Below are positions 12,396-14,512 of a DNA stretch of 14,512 nt, piece by piece. This DNA is from an uncultured Kordia sp. GTDB lineage: Bacteria; Bacteroidota; Bacteroidia; Flavobacteriales; Flavobacteriaceae. A model generated the notes under the pieces. That model made no database searches. It saw nothing but the letters and a program-made list of their open reading frames with translations, and was not told the DNA's origin. Made by a program: the position numbers and the translations under genes. The stretch's first letter is position 1, and every line of letters starts with the position of its first letter. The DNA lies in the NCBI GenBank assembly GCA_913054565.1, contig CAJXHW010000014.1:1-14512 (forward strand), read 5' to 3'.

Positions 12396-14512
12396 TTATT
12401 TCAAATATTTTCTTGTAATTATGTTTGATACTATAGTCACAAAAACAACTACTGTTATAGAGCTTAACGGCATCAATATAGCTGCAACAATTGGTAACAA
12501 GTTTCCAGTTACTGCAAATGAGAGTCCTATTATGTTATATAAAAAAGACATGATAAAACTTGCTATCACTAAACGCTTTGCTCGTTTTGAAATTATAAGA
12601 ATTGATGGGATGTTTTGAAATTGTGAGGCGTCAATGATAGCATCACATGCAGGGGAAAACACATTTACGTTTTCTGCTATTACTACCCCCACATCACTTT
12701 GTGCCAATGCTCCTGAATCATTTAACCCATCACCAACCATTAAAACATGCTCTCCCGCATCTTGAAGGGTTTTAATATAAGTTAATTTATCCTCAGGTTT
12801 TTGCTCAAATAATAGGTCAACATCTATTGGCAACTCCTTTTCTAAATAGTTTTTCTCTCCTTTATTATCACCTGACAGTACAACTAGTTTATATTGTTTT
12901 GATAGACTTTTAAAGACCGAAAATACACTTGATCGGTATTTGTTTTTAAATTGATAGCTACCCAACACCTTTTCATTAACAGATATATAAACTTGTGTTT
13001 CATTAACGTCTGATTTGCTAGCATTAACAAAAGATGCAGAACCTATCTTGTATTGATTAGTATTTACTACGCCCTCAACCCCTTTTCCTGTAATTTCTCT
13101 AAAACCTGATACATTTAAAACTTGATCATCATCGTGCTTTAAAAAATCGTACAACATTCTACTCAACGGGTGATTTGATGCTCTTAATATTGATTTTACA
13201 GACATCAAATTACCTGCTGATATTGTATCGCCTTGATAAAAAATGGTATTGCCTTCTCTTTGAGTTAAAGTTCCTGTTTTATCAAATACAACTGTCGTTA
13301 TTTTTGAAAGCGATTCAATAACCATCGTATTTTTTAAATACAGTTGATGTTTACCTAATATGCGTAACACATTACCTAAAGTAAACGGCGCCGACAACGC
13401 TAATGCGCATGGGCAAGCTACTATAAGAACAGCTGTAATAGCATTAATCACAATACTCTGGTCAACAATAAACCAATAAAGTGCTGTAAGAATTGTAATG
13501 GCTAGAATTATAGCTGTAAAATACTTACTAATTGCATCTGTAATTGTTTCTAATTTATCCTGCTTATTTACTGAAAACACATCATTACCCCACAGCTGTG
13601 TTAAATAACTTTGTGACATGGATTTTGTTACTTCAACTTCAATGATACCACTAGTTTGCTTACCTCCCGCAAAGAGTGCTTCTCCAGATGCCTTTTTTAC
13701 AGGGTTAGATTCTCCAGTTACAAAACTATAATCAATACGAGCCTCACCTTTTATTAAAATGGCATCAACAGGTAACAGCTCTTCATTTCTAATAAGTAAT
13801 CTATCACCTGCTACTATTTCATGAACTGGTATTGCGAGCTCATTTTCATCCTGAAGTTTAGTGACTGCAATTGGAAAATATGATTTATAATCTCGTTCAA
13901 AAGATAAGAAACTATAGGTTTTTTGTTGAAAAAATTTCCCTAATAACAAAAAGAATACTAATCCGCATAAACTATCAAAAAAACCTTGCCCCGTATGGGT
14001 TATGACCTCATATGAACTTCTGAAAAACAGCACTAATATACCTAAAGCTATTGGCACATCAATATTTAACAATTTGTGTTTTAACCCCTTGTAAGCAGAT
14101 ACAAAATAATCTTGTGCAGCGTAAAACACAACAGGCAAAGAGAACACTAACATTATTTGGCGAAAGAATGGTTTGTATAAATCCAACCAGTACTCATTCA
14201 ATTCAAAATATTCTGGAAAAGATAAAAACATTACATTTCCAAAGGCAAACCCTGCAGTTACCAACTTAAATAATGACGAATAATCTTTACGGGTTGATTT
14301 TTTTTTAGAATCCTCTAAACTAATATAAGGATCATACCCTATACTACTCAACAACACAACAACCTCTTGCAAGGTTACATTGTTCTTATTATACGTAATA
14401 CGAACAGTTTTTTTAGCGAAATTTACTTGAGATGTAACAATATGACCATTTAGCTTATTTAAGTTTTCAAGTACCCAAAAACAAGAGCTGCAATGAATAT
14501 GAGGAATATATA
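12396..14512 (-). CDS. ccoI: CcoI, copper-translocating P1B-type ATPase (5' end outside window)
   Basis: A heavy-metal P-type ATPase that moves copper out of the cytoplasm for insertion into cbb3 oxidase. The minus-strand frame is open to the right edge, giving 704 visible residues before the stop at 12396-12398. The real N-terminus is beyond the window; the TTG near 14372 is not the start. The visible part begins inside a heavy-metal-associated domain with HIHCSSC (CxxC bases 14481-14492), then LENLNKLNG and a typical HMA strand pattern. Then come membrane helices, TGES (13707-13718), CPC in VACPCALALSAP (13407-13415; Cu site), phosphorylation motif DKTGTLT (D at 13281-13283), HP motif NHPLSR (13167-13172) and hinge GDGLND (12717-12734). 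A CcoI-like, not CopA-like, role is supported by the gene neighbourhood. All catalytic residues are intact. It lies 88 bp before ccoS on the same strand. Confidence 0.95.
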   Translation of the reverse strand, partial: YIPHIHCSSCFWVLENLNKLNGHIVTSQVNFAKKTVRITYNKNNVTLQEVVVLLSSIGYDPYISLEDSKKKSTRKDYSSLFKLVTAGFAFGNVMFLSFPEYFELNEYWLDLYKPFFRQIMLVFSLPVVFYAAQDYFVSAYKGLKHKLLNIDVPIALGILVLFFRSSYEVITHTGQGFFDSLCGLVFFLLLGKFFQQKTYSFLSFERDYKSYFPIAVTKLQDENELAIPVHEIVAGDRLLIRNEELLPVDAILIKGEARIDYSFVTGESNPVKKASGEALFAGGKQTSGIIEVEVTKSMSQSYLTQLWGNDVFSVNKQDKLETITDAISKYFTAIILAITILTALYWFIVDQSIVINAITAVLIVACPCALALSAPFTLGNVLRILGKHQLYLKNTMVIESLSKITTVVFDKTGTLTQREGNTIFYQGDTISAGNLMSVKSILRASNHPLSRMLYDFLKHDDDQVLNVSGFREITGKGVEGVVNTNQYKIGSASFVNASKSDVNETQVYISVNEKVLGSYQFKNKYRSSVFSVFKSLSKQYKLVVLSGDNKGEKNYLEKELPIDVDLLFEQKPEDKLTYIKTLQDAGEHVLMVGDGLNDSGALAQSDVGVVIAENVNVFSPACDAIIDASQFQNIPSILIISKRAKRLVIASFIMSFLYNIIGLSFAVTGNLLPIVAAILMPLSSITVVVFVTIVSNIITRKYLK

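Noticed and set aside
12396..14372. TTG at 14372 as the start of the copper ATPase
   Set aside because: The frame stays open to the right edge and the upstream codons encode an HMA domain with HIHCSSC. The gene is cut by the window, not short.
1..14512. CRISPR array, transposon, tRNA or rRNA gene
   Set aside because: No direct-repeat array, transposase frame, terminal inverted repeats or tRNA/rRNA-like stretch was found; almost every base lies in a normal gene or a short gap under 150 bp.

Overview
The window looks like a chromosomal stretch from a marine or soil member of the Flavobacteriaceae (Bacteroidota). The DNA is AT-rich. Promoter-like sequences fit the Bacteroidota -7 consensus TAnnTTTG rather than the E. 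coli -10. The cytochrome cbb3 oxidase genes have the Bacteroidota form: CcoN and CcoO are fused and CcoP has a single haem-c site. The left end has the familiar set of RecD-like helicase, conserved membrane protein, DUF3822 protein and RsmD. I see no mobile element, rRNA, tRNA or CRISPR array, and base composition is even throughout.

Left part (1-2673). A RecD-like SF1 helicase runs off the left edge on the minus strand. It is divergent from a plus-strand cluster of a conserved two-helix membrane protein, a DUF3822 protein and rsmD. The rsmD reading frame is broken: one extra A in an A5 run at 2542-2546 moves the last third out of frame, and the missing C-terminal motif is readable in the next frame down to 2673.

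Middle part (2712-6250). A group II PLP-dependent decarboxylase (minus) and hemN (plus, oxygen-independent coproporphyrinogen III dehydrogenase) diverge from a 113-bp intergenic region. A strong bidirectional terminator separates hemN from a convergent two-CBS-domain protein.

Right part (6251-14512). One minus-strand locus encodes the cbb3-type (high O2-affinity) cytochrome c oxidase and its assembly factors. In transcription order it is ccoI (Cu-exporting P1B ATPase, N-terminus outside the window), ccoS, ccoN-ccoO fusion, ccoQ, ccoP, ccoG, ccoH/fixH and a SafE/DsbD_2-type membrane protein. Two of these (ccoS, 57 aa; ccoQ, 55 aa) are very small. The genes together form a microaerobic respiration module, with copper delivery, Fe-S and membrane assembly factors, and O2-independent haem synthesis nearby.

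The most notable observation is regulatory. A TGA-N6-TCA palindrome of the FNR/CRP type lies exactly 33 bp (centre to centre) from the -7 box of three promoters: hemN, the divergent decarboxylase (sharing one palindrome exactly midway between the two -7 boxes) and ccoS-ccoNOQPGH. That is the class II activator position (about -41). It suggests one FNR-like regulon covering terminal oxidase, haem synthesis and, unexpectedly, an amino-acid decarboxylase.
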